From assembly GCA_027483285.1 (NCBI GenBank), contig JAIXUZ010000197.1, positions 1 to 9,164 on the forward strand: a stretch of 9,164 bases of DNA, written 5' to 3'. A model generated the notes under the pieces. That model was given only the letters and a program-made list of their open reading frames with translations, did no database searches and was not told where the DNA came from. Below, piece after piece: positions 1 through 7,246 of this stretch. This stretch comes from Bacteroidota bacterium. GTDB taxonomy: Bacteria; Bacteroidota; Bacteroidia; CAMBQF01. The position numbers were made by a program, and so were the translations under genes. Each line of letters opens with the position of its first letter. Position 1 is the first letter of the stretch.

Positions 1-543
1 AATCTGATAAAAGGTTTCCTGCCAACTACCTTTGTTCAATACCAAAGTATCCAGCACCGTCTTCGATTTGCGCTCTAAACGCTCCACCGCCATCCGTTCC
101 AGCCAACTCTCTACAATAAAGGGGTCAACACGGGCAATACTACTTTCGCAGGGAATCCAACCTTTATTATCCGTAAAGTTCTTATAGGTATTATAAAATT
201 TAAGGTCGATGCGGCCCTTTAGTTCTATCGTAGCTACGGGATTGTTTTGAGCATCGGCAAGGGGTTTATCATTATCAAAAACCACATGCAGAATAATGTT
301 GCTGTATGCAGGGTCGCTCTCGTGCTTATGCCTTGCCCAGTCAGATGCGCGGGTATGTATCTCCACATTGCCTGCCCAGGTAGTATCGCCAATCTTTACC
401 CTCGAGTTAAAAAAATCGGGGCCGGCATTGCGGTTATGTGTGCCCTTGTGCAGCACGACAACCTCATCGCCCGAGGTGGTTTTAAGCCCGGCCATATCAA
501 ACAGGCCAAATTTCCATATATAGTGTAGGAAGTCTTCGTTCAC
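1..543 (-). CDS. DUF2851 family protein, N-terminal part (3' end off the window)
   Basis: This minus-strand gene is open to the left edge, so only about 181 N-terminal residues are visible. The protein opens with an NEDFLHYIWKF segment, then GTHNRNAGPDFFN (about residues 34-46), GNVEIHTRASDW (59-69) and an ILHVVFDND strand (84-92). This is the pattern I recognise as DUF2851, a family common in Bacteroidota with no established function. I place the start at the GTG at 543-541, because family members normally begin with Met directly before xEDFLHY. An in-frame ATG at 579 would add 12 residues (MAYWYKFYTCNT) that look unlike the family. A promoter-like box lies inside that extension, which also favours the GTG. 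The gene is divergent from the ABC exporter. The family call is confident; the start is less so. Confidence 0.85.
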   Translation of the reverse strand, partial: MNEDFLHYIWKFGLFDMAGLKTTSGDEVVVLHKGTHNRNAGPDFFNSRVKIGDTTWAGNVEIHTRASDWARHKHESDPAYSNIILHVVFDNDKPLADAQNNPVATIELKGRIDLKFYNTYKNFTDNKGWIPCESSIARVDPFIVESWLERMAVERLERKSKTVLDTLVLNKGSWQETFYQI

Positions 544-550
544 AGTATTG

Positions 551-558
551 CAAGTATA
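551..558 (-). promoter_or_regulatory. Possible -7 box for the DUF2851 gene
   Basis: On the minus strand this reads TATACTTG, one mismatch from the Bacteroidota -7 consensus TAnnTTTG. It ends 7 bases before the GTG at 543, so transcription would begin a few bases ahead of that codon and downstream of the alternative ATG at 579. I see no matching TTTG about 19 bases upstream, so this is weak evidence on its own. Confidence 0.3.
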
Positions 559-665
559 AAATTTATACCAATATGCCATTATATTCTGTGGTTATTTTTC
601 TCAACCTGTAATAATTATTGCACCTTGCGCACTTATCAGTATCAAACTAAATAAAAACACTCCCT

Positions 666-1571
666 GTGTACTGTATTGAAACCAACAATTTAACGTATAA
701 GTTTTCCGGTGGCGATACCGTTCTAAACGACATCAACATACAAGTGCCAACCGGCTCTATTTATGGCTTTTTAGGGCCCAATGGCGCCGGCAAAACCACC
801 ACCCTGCGCCTTATACTTGGACTGCTGAAAAACCAGACAGGCGCTATAACTATCTTCGGTAAAGAGTTTGAAGCAAACCGTGTTGAGGTTTTGCAAAACA
901 TAGGCTCGCTTATTGAGGCTCCATCGCTTTACGCCCACCTTACCGCCAAAGAAAACCTGGCTGTATGGCAAAAAATTTACCAATGCCCAAAAGAACGCAT
1001 TGCCGAAGTGTTGGAGATTGTTGGCCTGGCAAACACAGGCAAAAAGCGGGCTGGCAAATTTTCGTTAGGGATGAAGCAGCGCCTTAGCATTGCCATAGCC
1101 CTGTTGCACAACCCCAAGTTGCTGATACTGGATGAGCCTACCAATGGCCTTGACCCTAATGGCATTATTGAGATACGCGAACTGCTTAAAAAGCTAAATG
1201 CCGACTTAGGTACTACTGTTGTTATATCTAGCCACTTACTGGCTGAGATTGAAAAAATGGTAACGCATGTGGGTATTATCCACAAAGGCAGCGTATTATT
1301 TCAAGGCACTTTAAACGATTTGCACCTAAAGCAATCGCAATCATCAGTAATTAATTTCAGTACCGACAATACCGATAAAACCAAGCAGATAATTACAGCT
1401 AATGGCTTAATACCTTTGCATAGCAACGGCATGGTAACTATACCAATTACCGATAACCAAACCATTGCCAAAATAAACGCCGAGCTAGTAAACAGCGGGG
1501 TGCAGGTATATGGCATTGCCACTGTTAAAAACGACTTAGAGTCGATATTTATGGACCTTGTAAAGAACTAA
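666..1571 (+). CDS. ABC transporter ATP-binding protein (lantibiotic/bacitracin exporter type)
   Basis: This is the ATP-hydrolysing subunit of an ABC-2 type exporter, acting at the cytoplasmic face of the inner membrane with the permease encoded next. The 301-residue protein shows a Walker A GPNGAGKTT (residues 37-45), a signature FSLGMKQRL (132-140, a LSLGM-type variant of LSGGQ), Walker B LLILDEP (152-158, with D156 and catalytic E157), D-loop GLDP (161-164) and switch histidine H190. The C-terminal 80 residues are the less conserved extension seen in the BcrA/CcmA-type group and end in the usual LESIFMDLVK. The start is a GTG: an in-frame TAA at 648-650 lies just upstream and no ATG intervenes, so 666 is well supported. 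The stop is 8 bases before the permease, indicating an operon. The substrate cannot be read from the sequence; antimicrobial peptide export is the family-based guess. Confidence 0.93.
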   Translation: MYCIETNNLTYKFSGGDTVLNDINIQVPTGSIYGFLGPNGAGKTTTLRLILGLLKNQTGAITIFGKEFEANRVEVLQNIGSLIEAPSLYAHLTAKENLAVWQKIYQCPKERIAEVLEIVGLANTGKKRAGKFSLGMKQRLSIAIALLHNPKLLILDEPTNGLDPNGIIEIRELLKKLNADLGTTVVISSHLLAEIEKMVTHVGIIHKGSVLFQGTLNDLHLKQSQSSVINFSTDNTDKTKQIITANGLIPLHSNGMVTIPITDNQTIAKINAELVNSGVQVYGIATVKNDLESIFMDLVKN

Positions 1572-1579
1572 CCCAAACT

Positions 1580-2347
1580 ATGGTATTTATAAACAGTTTA
1601 CAAAGCGAATGGCTTAAAACCAAACGCAGCACATCATTTTGGCTGGCAATTATCGGAGGCTTTTTTATCCCGCTTATCTGGCTAACCGTTTTCCTTGTCA
1701 AAGGCTACACCATAAACTCATACGGACCAATACCCGGCATTTGGGTTATGCACTACAATATGATGTGGCAAAACATGGTATCGTTTCTGTTGCCTATGGG
1801 TGTTATACTTTCCAGTAGCTTAATAACCCAATTGGAGTATAAAAACAACACATGGAAACAGGTACACACCACCCCGCAAAGCTATGCTACAGTGTTCTTT
1901 GCAAAACTGTCTGCCATACTCATACTTACATTACAATTCTTTCTATACTTCAATATTGGCATATTGCTCTCAGCCTACATACCCACACTACTTTTAGAAG
2001 GCGGCTTACCAAATCAGGCATTGCCGGTTTGGAGCATTGTAAAAAGCAATGCCAGGATATTTGTTACTATACTGCCTATTATTGGCATTCAATATTTAAT
2101 AAGCCTGCGGTTTAAAAACTTCCTGGTGCCTGTGGGCATTGGCTTATTGGCATTGGTAGGCACTTTAATCGCCATTAATTTTTGGGAGTACACTTGGATA
2201 TCGCCATACGCTTACTGTTTATTAAATGTTATTACACCTGCGCAAGCCAACGTACCAATAAACTTTCATTGGATGTCTATAGTGTACTTTGTAGTATTAA
2301 CAGGCATAAACTACTACCTGTATAGCACCCGCGGCGAAAAAGGGTAA
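1580..2347 (+). CDS. ABC-2 type permease, lantibiotic-exporter-like
   Basis: This is the membrane subunit that partners the preceding ATPase. It has 255 residues with six hydrophobic segments at about 20-40, 64-84, 107-130, 159-177, 182-200 and 231-247. After the second segment comes ITQLEYKNNTWKQVHTTP (82-99). This cytoplasmic loop, with an E-Y-K-N-N-T-W-K core, is characteristic of the permease family that includes BcrB and the NisE/NisG-type immunity subunits. The N terminus (SLQSEWLKTKRSTSFW) also fits the family. The ATG follows the ATPase stop by 8 bases, so the two are almost certainly cotranscribed. The gene ends 3 bases from the convergent YdeI-family gene. There is only one permease gene here, so the functional transporter would use a homodimer. 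Transport direction and substrate are inferred from the family only. Confidence 0.88.
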   Translation: MVFINSLQSEWLKTKRSTSFWLAIIGGFFIPLIWLTVFLVKGYTINSYGPIPGIWVMHYNMMWQNMVSFLLPMGVILSSSLITQLEYKNNTWKQVHTTPQSYATVFFAKLSAILILTLQFFLYFNIGILLSAYIPTLLLEGGLPNQALPVWSIVKSNARIFVTILPIIGIQYLISLRFKNFLVPVGIGLLALVGTLIAINFWEYTWISPYAYCLLNVITPAQANVPINFHWMSIVYFVVLTGINYYLYSTRGEKG

Positions 2348-2350
2348 CCC

Positions 2351-2941
2351 CTATTTCTTAGTTTTTGTAGTTGAATATTTGTAGGGCGATGGTGGCTCTC
2401 CCTTGGCCGCATTGGCTATCAGCTCAGCCAGTCGCCGTTCGCGGGTAGCTTGTTGCTTGGCACTCTCAACCCAATGCCCTGTTGTTTTTTTAAAGCCAGG
2501 AGCCTGTTTACTAAACCATTCCCATGCCTTTTTATTCTTCTTTACTAACTCCAGACTCTCATCGCTCAAGCCTTTGTTGTCGGGCTTCTCAAATGAGTAA
2601 ATACCTGTTTTTTCAGGCTTACGTGCTTCGTATGCTTTTATGCCTGCAGGCATCATCAACCCCAATTTGGTAAGCCTTTCTACATGGGCAATATTAACAT
2701 TGCTCCAAATACTGGTGGTTTTTCGGCGGGTAAAACGTATGGTATAGGCTTCATCATCAATACTTTTCCGCACGGCATCAATCCAGCCAAAACACAGAGC
2801 CTGCTCTACCGATTCAGGCCACGTCATATTCTCTTTACCCGTACCTTTTTTGTAAAAGCCAACCAATAATTCGGTTTCTTTATCGTGGTTCTTTTCTAAC
2901 CACTTGCGGAATTCCTTTGGGGTGAAAAATTGAGGTTTCAT
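2351..2941 (-). CDS. YdeI/OmpD-associated family protein (OmdA domain)
   Basis: The protein has 196 residues, no signal peptide and no membrane segment, so it should be cytoplasmic. The family pattern is clear: WPESVEQALCFGWIDAVRK (41-59), RFTRRKTTSIWSNVN (69-83), and a C-terminal OmdA-type region with W140, P148 and HWVESAKQQATRERRLAELI (156-175), followed by a Lys/Thr-rich tail. Databases often name this family bacteriocin-protection protein YdeI/OmpD-associated, but the biochemical activity is not established and I do not assign one. Its ATG at 2941 overlaps the stop of the upstream VOC gene by one base (TAATG), which implies translational coupling. It converges with the ABC exporter, leaving 3 bases between stops. 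Confidence 0.9.
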   Translation of the reverse strand: MKPQFFTPKEFRKWLEKNHDKETELLVGFYKKGTGKENMTWPESVEQALCFGWIDAVRKSIDDEAYTIRFTRRKTTSIWSNVNIAHVERLTKLGLMMPAGIKAYEARKPEKTGIYSFEKPDNKGLSDESLELVKKNKKAWEWFSKQAPGFKKTTGHWVESAKQQATRERRLAELIANAAKGEPPSPYKYSTTKTKK

Positions 2942-3321
2942 TATTTAACAGATGTTATCCACCAGGTATTACCGTTACTATCTTTAACCCCGCAGCTGCG
3001 GCCATAATCCTGGTCGGCAGGCGGCATAACAGATGTTGCCCCGTTTGCCAATGCCAGTTTATAACGCTCATCAGCATTGTCAACATAAATAAAAAGCCCT
3101 GCGGTATTAGCGCCCCATTCAGACATAGTGTTAGAAAACATGATGCAAATCTCTCCAATGGTAACCTCTGCATGTCCAAAGCTACCGTCTGGGTTAGGGT
3201 GGTGCATTTTTAGTTTTGCATCAAACACAGTAACTAAAAATTGCATTAGCGCTGCTGCATCATCAACTATCAGGTAAGGCATTACAGTATTGTAACCTGC
3301 GGGAACTTTTAAGTCGGCCAT
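2941..3321 (-). CDS. VOC (glyoxalase/bleomycin-resistance fold) family protein, PhnB-like
   Basis: The protein has 126 residues, the usual length of a single two-module VOC protein. It has the PhnB-like pattern: MPYLIVDDAAALMQFLVTVFDA (14-35), a GSFGHAEVTIGEICIMFSN strand pair (46-64), and the family-typical ending YGRSCGVKDSNGNTWWITS (106-124). Most relatives read RSGGVKDPFGNTWWI, so C110 and S115 are local changes. H50 sits where one metal ligand is expected. The substrate is unknown; the fold covers isomerases, dioxygenases and drug-binding proteins. I choose the ATG at 3321. The open frame reaches a TTG at 3339, but that codon lies inside a -7 promoter-like box (3337-3344) and would add the uncharacteristic MLKDIA. 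It is first in a two-gene unit with the YdeI-family gene, overlapping it by one base. Confidence 0.88.
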   Translation of the reverse strand: MADLKVPAGYNTVMPYLIVDDAAALMQFLVTVFDAKLKMHHPNPDGSFGHAEVTIGEICIMFSNTMSEWGANTAGLFIYVDNADERYKLALANGATSVMPPADQDYGRSCGVKDSNGNTWWITSVK

Positions 3322-3336
3322 AGCTATGTCTTTTAG

Positions 3337-3344
3337 CAAATATA
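3337..3344 (-). promoter_or_regulatory. Putative -7 promoter box for the VOC/YdeI pair
   Basis: On the minus strand this reads TATATTTG, an exact match to TAnnTTTG. It ends 15 bases before the ATG at 3321, implying a leader of about ten bases. I find no good TTTG about 19 bases upstream, so the -33 half is missing or diverged. Its position argues against translation starting at the TTG at 3339. Confidence 0.45.
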
Positions 3345-3379
3345 GCTTTCCGGCTTATGTTTTTAGTATTCTTGCAGAC

Positions 3380-3419
3380 TAACAATATTAATTTACTGTA
3401 TATAAGCTATTAACAATAT
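3380..3419 (+). repeat. Pair of TAACAATAT direct repeats upstream of the secreted T9SS protein
   Basis: TAACAATAT occurs exactly at 3380-3388 and again at 3411-3419. The repeat unit is 31 bases, close to three turns of the helix. The match extends to the left as A-C/T-TAACAATAT. The AT-rich region also holds TATTCTTG at 3367-3374, one mismatch from a -7 box, which would place the repeats at the start of the transcript. They could be a regulator-binding pair or chance in AT-rich DNA. No other copy was noticed in the window. Confidence 0.35.
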
Positions 3420-3443
3420 CTTAGCAGTTAAAATTAATAACCC

Positions 3444-6400
3444 ATGTTACAGTTTTACTCATCAACTGCCTTTACACGCCTGTTGTTACCCTTAGTTTTT
3501 GTAGTACTATTTTCTGCAAATAACAACGCCCAAACTACTTTTCAAAAAACATACGGGGGCTCTTCTGAAGAATTCATTTATTCTATTGAACAGCTTAGCG
3601 ATGGTGGATATATAATGTGCGGGCGCACAATTACAGGTACTATTAATGCTAGTTGGGATGCTTACCTCGTTCGCCTAAACGCAAGCGGCGATACCTTGTG
3701 GACCAAAAACTATGGCAACGTTTTGTATGATGAGTTTGAAAGTGTAAAACCTACTGCCGACGGTGGCTTTATTATGGTAGGCCAAACAACCACAGTTGAT
3801 GCAATTGGTGATGTGTACCTGGTTAAAACAGATGCTAATGGTGCTGTAACCTGGTCTAAAACCTATGGCTCTGCCAATACCGCCGATTTTGGCTACTCAG
3901 TACGCCAAACAGCCGATGGTGGCTACATACTTGCAGGCTATACAGCCAGCGCGGGCGCCGGTGGCCGAGATTTAGTTCTTATAAAAACAACAGCAGCAGG
4001 TGTTCTATCATGGACTAAAACATACGGTGGCACATCAGACGATGAAGCACGCTGCGTAGAGCAAACTGCCGATGGCGGCTATGTTATTTGCGGCTTTACC
4101 CAAAGCTATAGCAACGGTTACCAGGGCTACGTAATAAGGACAAACTCAACAGGCGTTGTAACCTGGAGCCGGTATTTTGGCGGCAGCAATAACGAGCTTG
4201 CTTACTCTGTAAAAGAACTTAGCGATGGCACATTTGCCGTAGGTGGATACACCAACTCATCAGGCGCCGGTGGTAACGATGCTATGTTAGTTAAGCTAAC
4301 ATCAGCAGGCGTTATATCGTGGACTAAAACCTATGGTGGCAGTGGCGATGACTATGCATTAGGTATGAGGACAACTACCGATGGTGGTTTTATTTTAGCG
4401 GGCCGCACAGCCAGCTACGGTGGCGGCAATGCCGACTATTTTTTGGTTAAAACCGATGGCAGCGGCACCCTAAGCTGGAGCAAAGCCTATGGTGGTTCTG
4501 CATTAGACCAGGCCAACACCGTTATTCAAACAGCCGATGGTGGTTATGCTATTGCAGGCTACGCCAATAGCTACGGCCAAGGCTCTAAAGACGGCTATGT
4601 AATTAAAACAAATAGTACTGGCACCAGTGGTTGTAGCGAGTTTACCGCTACCCCAACCACCAATACGCCAACACCTACCAATGGCACAGGCGCAACAGAG
4701 GGCACGGGCCTTACAACGGGCGCCCCTACTACCGCTATAAGAAAAAGTACAACAGCCATTGGCACACAGTGCTTTTCTACCGGTGTAAGCTGCACTGTCG
4801 ATGCCTCATTCACAACCAGCCAAACTACTGTTTGCGCAGGCGCTACAGTTACTTTTACCAATACCAGCACAGCCGCTACATCATACAAATGGAAAGAAAA
4901 CGGTGTGCAGTTTGCTACTACAACCAACACTACACGTACCTTTAACACTGTGGGAAGCTACATAATACGTTTAGTAGCTTTAGATGGCGCATGTGCAGAC
5001 TCTATCACTACAACAATAACTGTAAACGCAACTGTTACCCCTTCTGTAACCATTACATCAAACCCGGCAAGCCCAATATGTGCAGGCACATCGGTTACGT
5101 TTACCGCAACACCAGTAAACGGTGGAAATAACCCTACTTACCAATGGTATAATGGTGTTAACTTAATACCAAGTGTAACTGGGGCTACCTATACAACTAC
5201 AGCGCTTGCTAATGGAGCAGCTATCCGCACCATAGTAACATCTAATGCCAACTGTGCTAGCCCAACAACTGCAACATCTAATACTATAACATACACAGTA
5301 AACCCTATAGTTACGCCTTCTGTTTCCGTTAGTTCAACACCTACAGGTACTATATGCGGCGGTACGTGTGTAACATTTACAGCTACCCCAACCAACGGTG
5401 GAACCCCAACCTACCAGTGGAAAATAGATAACCTGAATGCAGGTATAGACAGCCCTACGTTTACCGTATGCGATTTAACCAATGGTGCTGCCGTTACCGT
5501 TACTATGACATCAACCGCAGCTTGTGCAAGCCCTGCAACAATAACATCTACACCCATATCATATACAGTGCTGGATGCCCCTGCTGCAGCTTTTACATCA
5601 AGCGCTACAGAGGTGTGTGCAGGCACAATTGTAACTTTTACCAATGCAACTACAGGCGCCATTGGCCAGGTGTGGCAAGAAGATGGTATTACATTTTCTA
5701 ATAGTACTAACGCCCAACGTTTGTTTAATGCACCGGGGGTTTACTTTATAAGCCTTATTGCTACTAATGGCACTTGCGCAGATACTTCAACCATTATTGC
5801 CATTACTGTAAACCAAACATTGGTGCCGGCAGTACCAATAACCTCAGCACCTCAATTTCCTGCATGTGCAGGCACTTGCGTGACTTTTATTGCAACCCCT
5901 GCCAATGGCGGAAATACCCCAAGTTATAACTGGTCAGTTAACGGAAACTCTGTACAAAATTCAGCATCTGACAATTTCACAACCTGCACCTTAGCTAATG
6001 GCGATGTGGTAGGCGTAGTACTAACTTCAAACGAAGCCTGTGCAAGCCCTTTAACTGCCTTGTCAAACCAAATAACAGCTATCATAAACCCATTGCCTGC
6101 TGCACCTGTAGTTTCACTTAACAGCAATGTTTTAACTTCAACATATACTAGTGGAAACGCTTGGTACGAAATAAGCAACGGCACCCCGGTAGGTAGCGCC
6201 CAAAACTATACTGTTACGCAAACAGGTTATTATTTTGTAACGCATACCGATGGTAACGGCTGTTCAGCAACTTCAGATACCGTGTACGTTATTATTACCG
6301 GTATTGACGAGAACACCAACAGCCCCAAACTATTGGTTTACCCTAACCCTACCAATGGCAATTTAACAATTGAGGGCAACCTGATTACAGGCGGAAAAAT

Positions 6401-6572
6401 TCAGCTGGAACTAAGGAATATGCTGGGCCAGGTTGTATACGCACAAAATGATGCCGCTCAATCGGGCCTTTACAAACGCGACATTAACCTAAACCTAACT
6501 CCGGGAATCTATTTCTTAATTATGCAAACCAACCAAGGGCGCGTAACTAAGAAGGTTGAGATAGTAAAATAG
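3444..6572 (+). CDS. Secreted beta-propeller/PKD/Ig-like protein with T9SS type A sorting domain
   Basis: This 1042-residue protein is predicted to cross the inner membrane by Sec and the outer membrane by the type IX secretion system. A signal peptide (R12, then hydrophobic 13-23) probably ends at A29-Q30. Seven repeats of 51-53 residues follow (35-397), each with K-T-Y-G-G, TADGGY-I-AG, a D-Y-L-V-K-T strand and a closing SW, consistent with a seven-bladed propeller. A Thr/Pro/Gly linker (398-453) leads to PKD-like 1 (454-531), Ig-like 1 (532-623), Ig-like 2 (624-710), PKD-like 2 (711-793), Ig-like 3 (794-885) and a short module ending GYYFVTHTDGNGCSATSD (886-953). The tail LLVYPNPTNG...GIYFLIMQ...KKVEIVK (963-1042) is a type A sorting domain. 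No catalytic motif is visible, so a binding or surface role is likelier than an enzymatic one. It appears monocistronic and stops 5 bases from the convergent AlkB-like gene. Confidence 0.93.
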   Translation: MLQFYSSTAFTRLLLPLVFVVLFSANNNAQTTFQKTYGGSSEEFIYSIEQLSDGGYIMCGRTITGTINASWDAYLVRLNASGDTLWTKNYGNVLYDEFESVKPTADGGFIMVGQTTTVDAIGDVYLVKTDANGAVTWSKTYGSANTADFGYSVRQTADGGYILAGYTASAGAGGRDLVLIKTTAAGVLSWTKTYGGTSDDEARCVEQTADGGYVICGFTQSYSNGYQGYVIRTNSTGVVTWSRYFGGSNNELAYSVKELSDGTFAVGGYTNSSGAGGNDAMLVKLTSAGVISWTKTYGGSGDDYALGMRTTTDGGFILAGRTASYGGGNADYFLVKTDGSGTLSWSKAYGGSALDQANTVIQTADGGYAIAGYANSYGQGSKDGYVIKTNSTGTSGCSEFTATPTTNTPTPTNGTGATEGTGLTTGAPTTAIRKSTTAIGTQCFSTGVSCTVDASFTTSQTTVCAGATVTFTNTSTAATSYKWKENGVQFATTTNTTRTFNTVGSYIIRLVALDGACADSITTTITVNATVTPSVTITSNPASPICAGTSVTFTATPVNGGNNPTYQWYNGVNLIPSVTGATYTTTALANGAAIRTIVTSNANCASPTTATSNTITYTVNPIVTPSVSVSSTPTGTICGGTCVTFTATPTNGGTPTYQWKIDNLNAGIDSPTFTVCDLTNGAAVTVTMTSTAACASPATITSTPISYTVLDAPAAAFTSSATEVCAGTIVTFTNATTGAIGQVWQEDGITFSNSTNAQRLFNAPGVYFISLIATNGTCADTSTIIAITVNQTLVPAVPITSAPQFPACAGTCVTFIATPANGGNTPSYNWSVNGNSVQNSASDNFTTCTLANGDVVGVVLTSNEACASPLTALSNQITAIINPLPAAPVVSLNSNVLTSTYTSGNAWYEISNGTPVGSAQNYTVTQTGYYFVTHTDGNGCSATSDTVYVIITGIDENTNSPKLLVYPNPTNGNLTIEGNLITGGKIQLELRNMLGQVVYAQNDAAQSGLYKRDINLNLTPGIYFLIMQTNQGRVTKKVEIVK
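3546..4634 (+). repeat. Seven tandem repeats of about 52 codons (propeller blades)
   Basis: Within the secreted protein, blades fall at residues 35-87, 88-138, 139-191, 192-242, 243-294, 295-346 and 347-397. The core ACAGCCGATGGTGG is nearly repeated in DNA (near 3909, 4067 and 4531), but copies differ at many third positions, so they are old rather than fresh duplications. Blade 7 lacks the closing tryptophan (TNSTGTSGC). The N-terminal segment TTFQKTYGG before and at the start of blade 1 could supply that strand and close the ring, as propellers commonly do. Confidence 0.85.
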
Positions 6573-6577
6573 GTTTA

Positions 6578-7180
6578 CTATTGATTTAATATTGCACGGA
6601 AGGTAAGGTTTACCCTTGGGGTTGAAACTTTGGTAGTAGGTGGCAAACGGTGCAACCAATTGGTTTGCGTAGCATCTTTCATCACCAATAAGCTGCCATG
6701 TTCTAAAAATACAGAAACGGTCTCTTTGGTTGTTTTGTGTTTGAATGAAAACTTACGCTCAGCCCCAAAACTGAACGATGCTATGCTGCCATTTTTAGCC
6801 AGTGCTTTCTCATCATCACTATGCCAGGCCATGCCTTCGTTACCATTATGGTATAGGTTTAGCAGGCACGAGTTATAGGTTGCACCGGTTAGCTCTTCAG
6901 CCAGCTTTTTTAGCTCTATTAATTCAGGCGTCCACAGCAAGGCAGTTTTTGTGGTTTTAGAATAGGTGTAGCTATAGGGCTTATCGCCATACCAGGCCAC
7001 CTTGCGGGCGGTAACAATGTGTTTACCCATAATAATAGCCTCGTCGTTTTTCCACTCAATAGTATGCAATAAGGCTTGTAGGTGTCGGTTTGCATCGGCA
7101 AGGCTTAACACAGTCCCATAGTAGTTAACCGTGCCACCATGCGGCAAAAGGTTAATGCTGCTATCATCAAATAAGCCCAT
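6578..7180 (-). CDS. AlkB-like 2-oxoglutarate/Fe(II) dioxygenase
   Basis: This family removes alkyl groups from damaged nucleic-acid bases by oxidative demethylation, using Fe(II), 2-oxoglutarate and O2 in the cytoplasm. The 200-residue length fits the compact bacterial form related to ALKBH2/3. Iron ligands are visible as H120 and D122 in MAWHSDDE and H177 in WLHRLP. The 2-oxoglutarate-binding pattern R-x-N-x-T-F-R is intact (R189 to R195), preceded by STP. The NLYHNGNEGMAWHSDDE block (108-124) is strongly typical. The ATG is at 7180. The gene lies 66 bases downstream of pyrF on the same strand, without a recognisable promoter box between them, so read-through from pyrF is likely. Its stop is 5 bases from the end of the convergent secreted-protein gene. 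Whether DNA or RNA is the substrate cannot be told from the sequence. Confidence 0.93.
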   Translation of the reverse strand: MGLFDDSSINLLPHGGTVNYYGTVLSLADANRHLQALLHTIEWKNDEAIIMGKHIVTARKVAWYGDKPYSYTYSKTTKTALLWTPELIELKKLAEELTGATYNSCLLNLYHNGNEGMAWHSDDEKALAKNGSIASFSFGAERKFSFKHKTTKETVSVFLEHGSLLVMKDATQTNWLHRLPPTTKVSTPRVNLTFRAILNQ

Positions 7181-7246
7181 TTACTTGGCTGTTGTAATTA
7201 TGTATAAAAGTCTGGTTGCCGGTTGACGAAATTTTCAACTTTTCAC

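Noticed and set aside
247..528. Plus-strand open frames of 75-93 codons
   Set aside because: They lie entirely antisense to the DUF2851 gene, whose translation has clear family motifs.
3546..4634. Regular spacing of near-identical DNA words, resembling a repeat array
   Set aside because: The spacing of about 156 bases and the intact reading frame show protein repeats. There are no constant repeats with unique spacers as in CRISPR.
4595..6184. Valine-rich minus-strand open frames under the secreted protein
   Set aside because: The Val-rich composition is what the antisense of a Thr-rich coding sequence gives. There are no family motifs or start signals.
7221..7240. GTTGA...TCAAC inverted repeat between pyrF and the AlkB-like gene
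   Set aside because: The stem is only 5 bp with an 8-base AT-rich loop and no clear U-tract on the minus strand, too weak to call a terminator.
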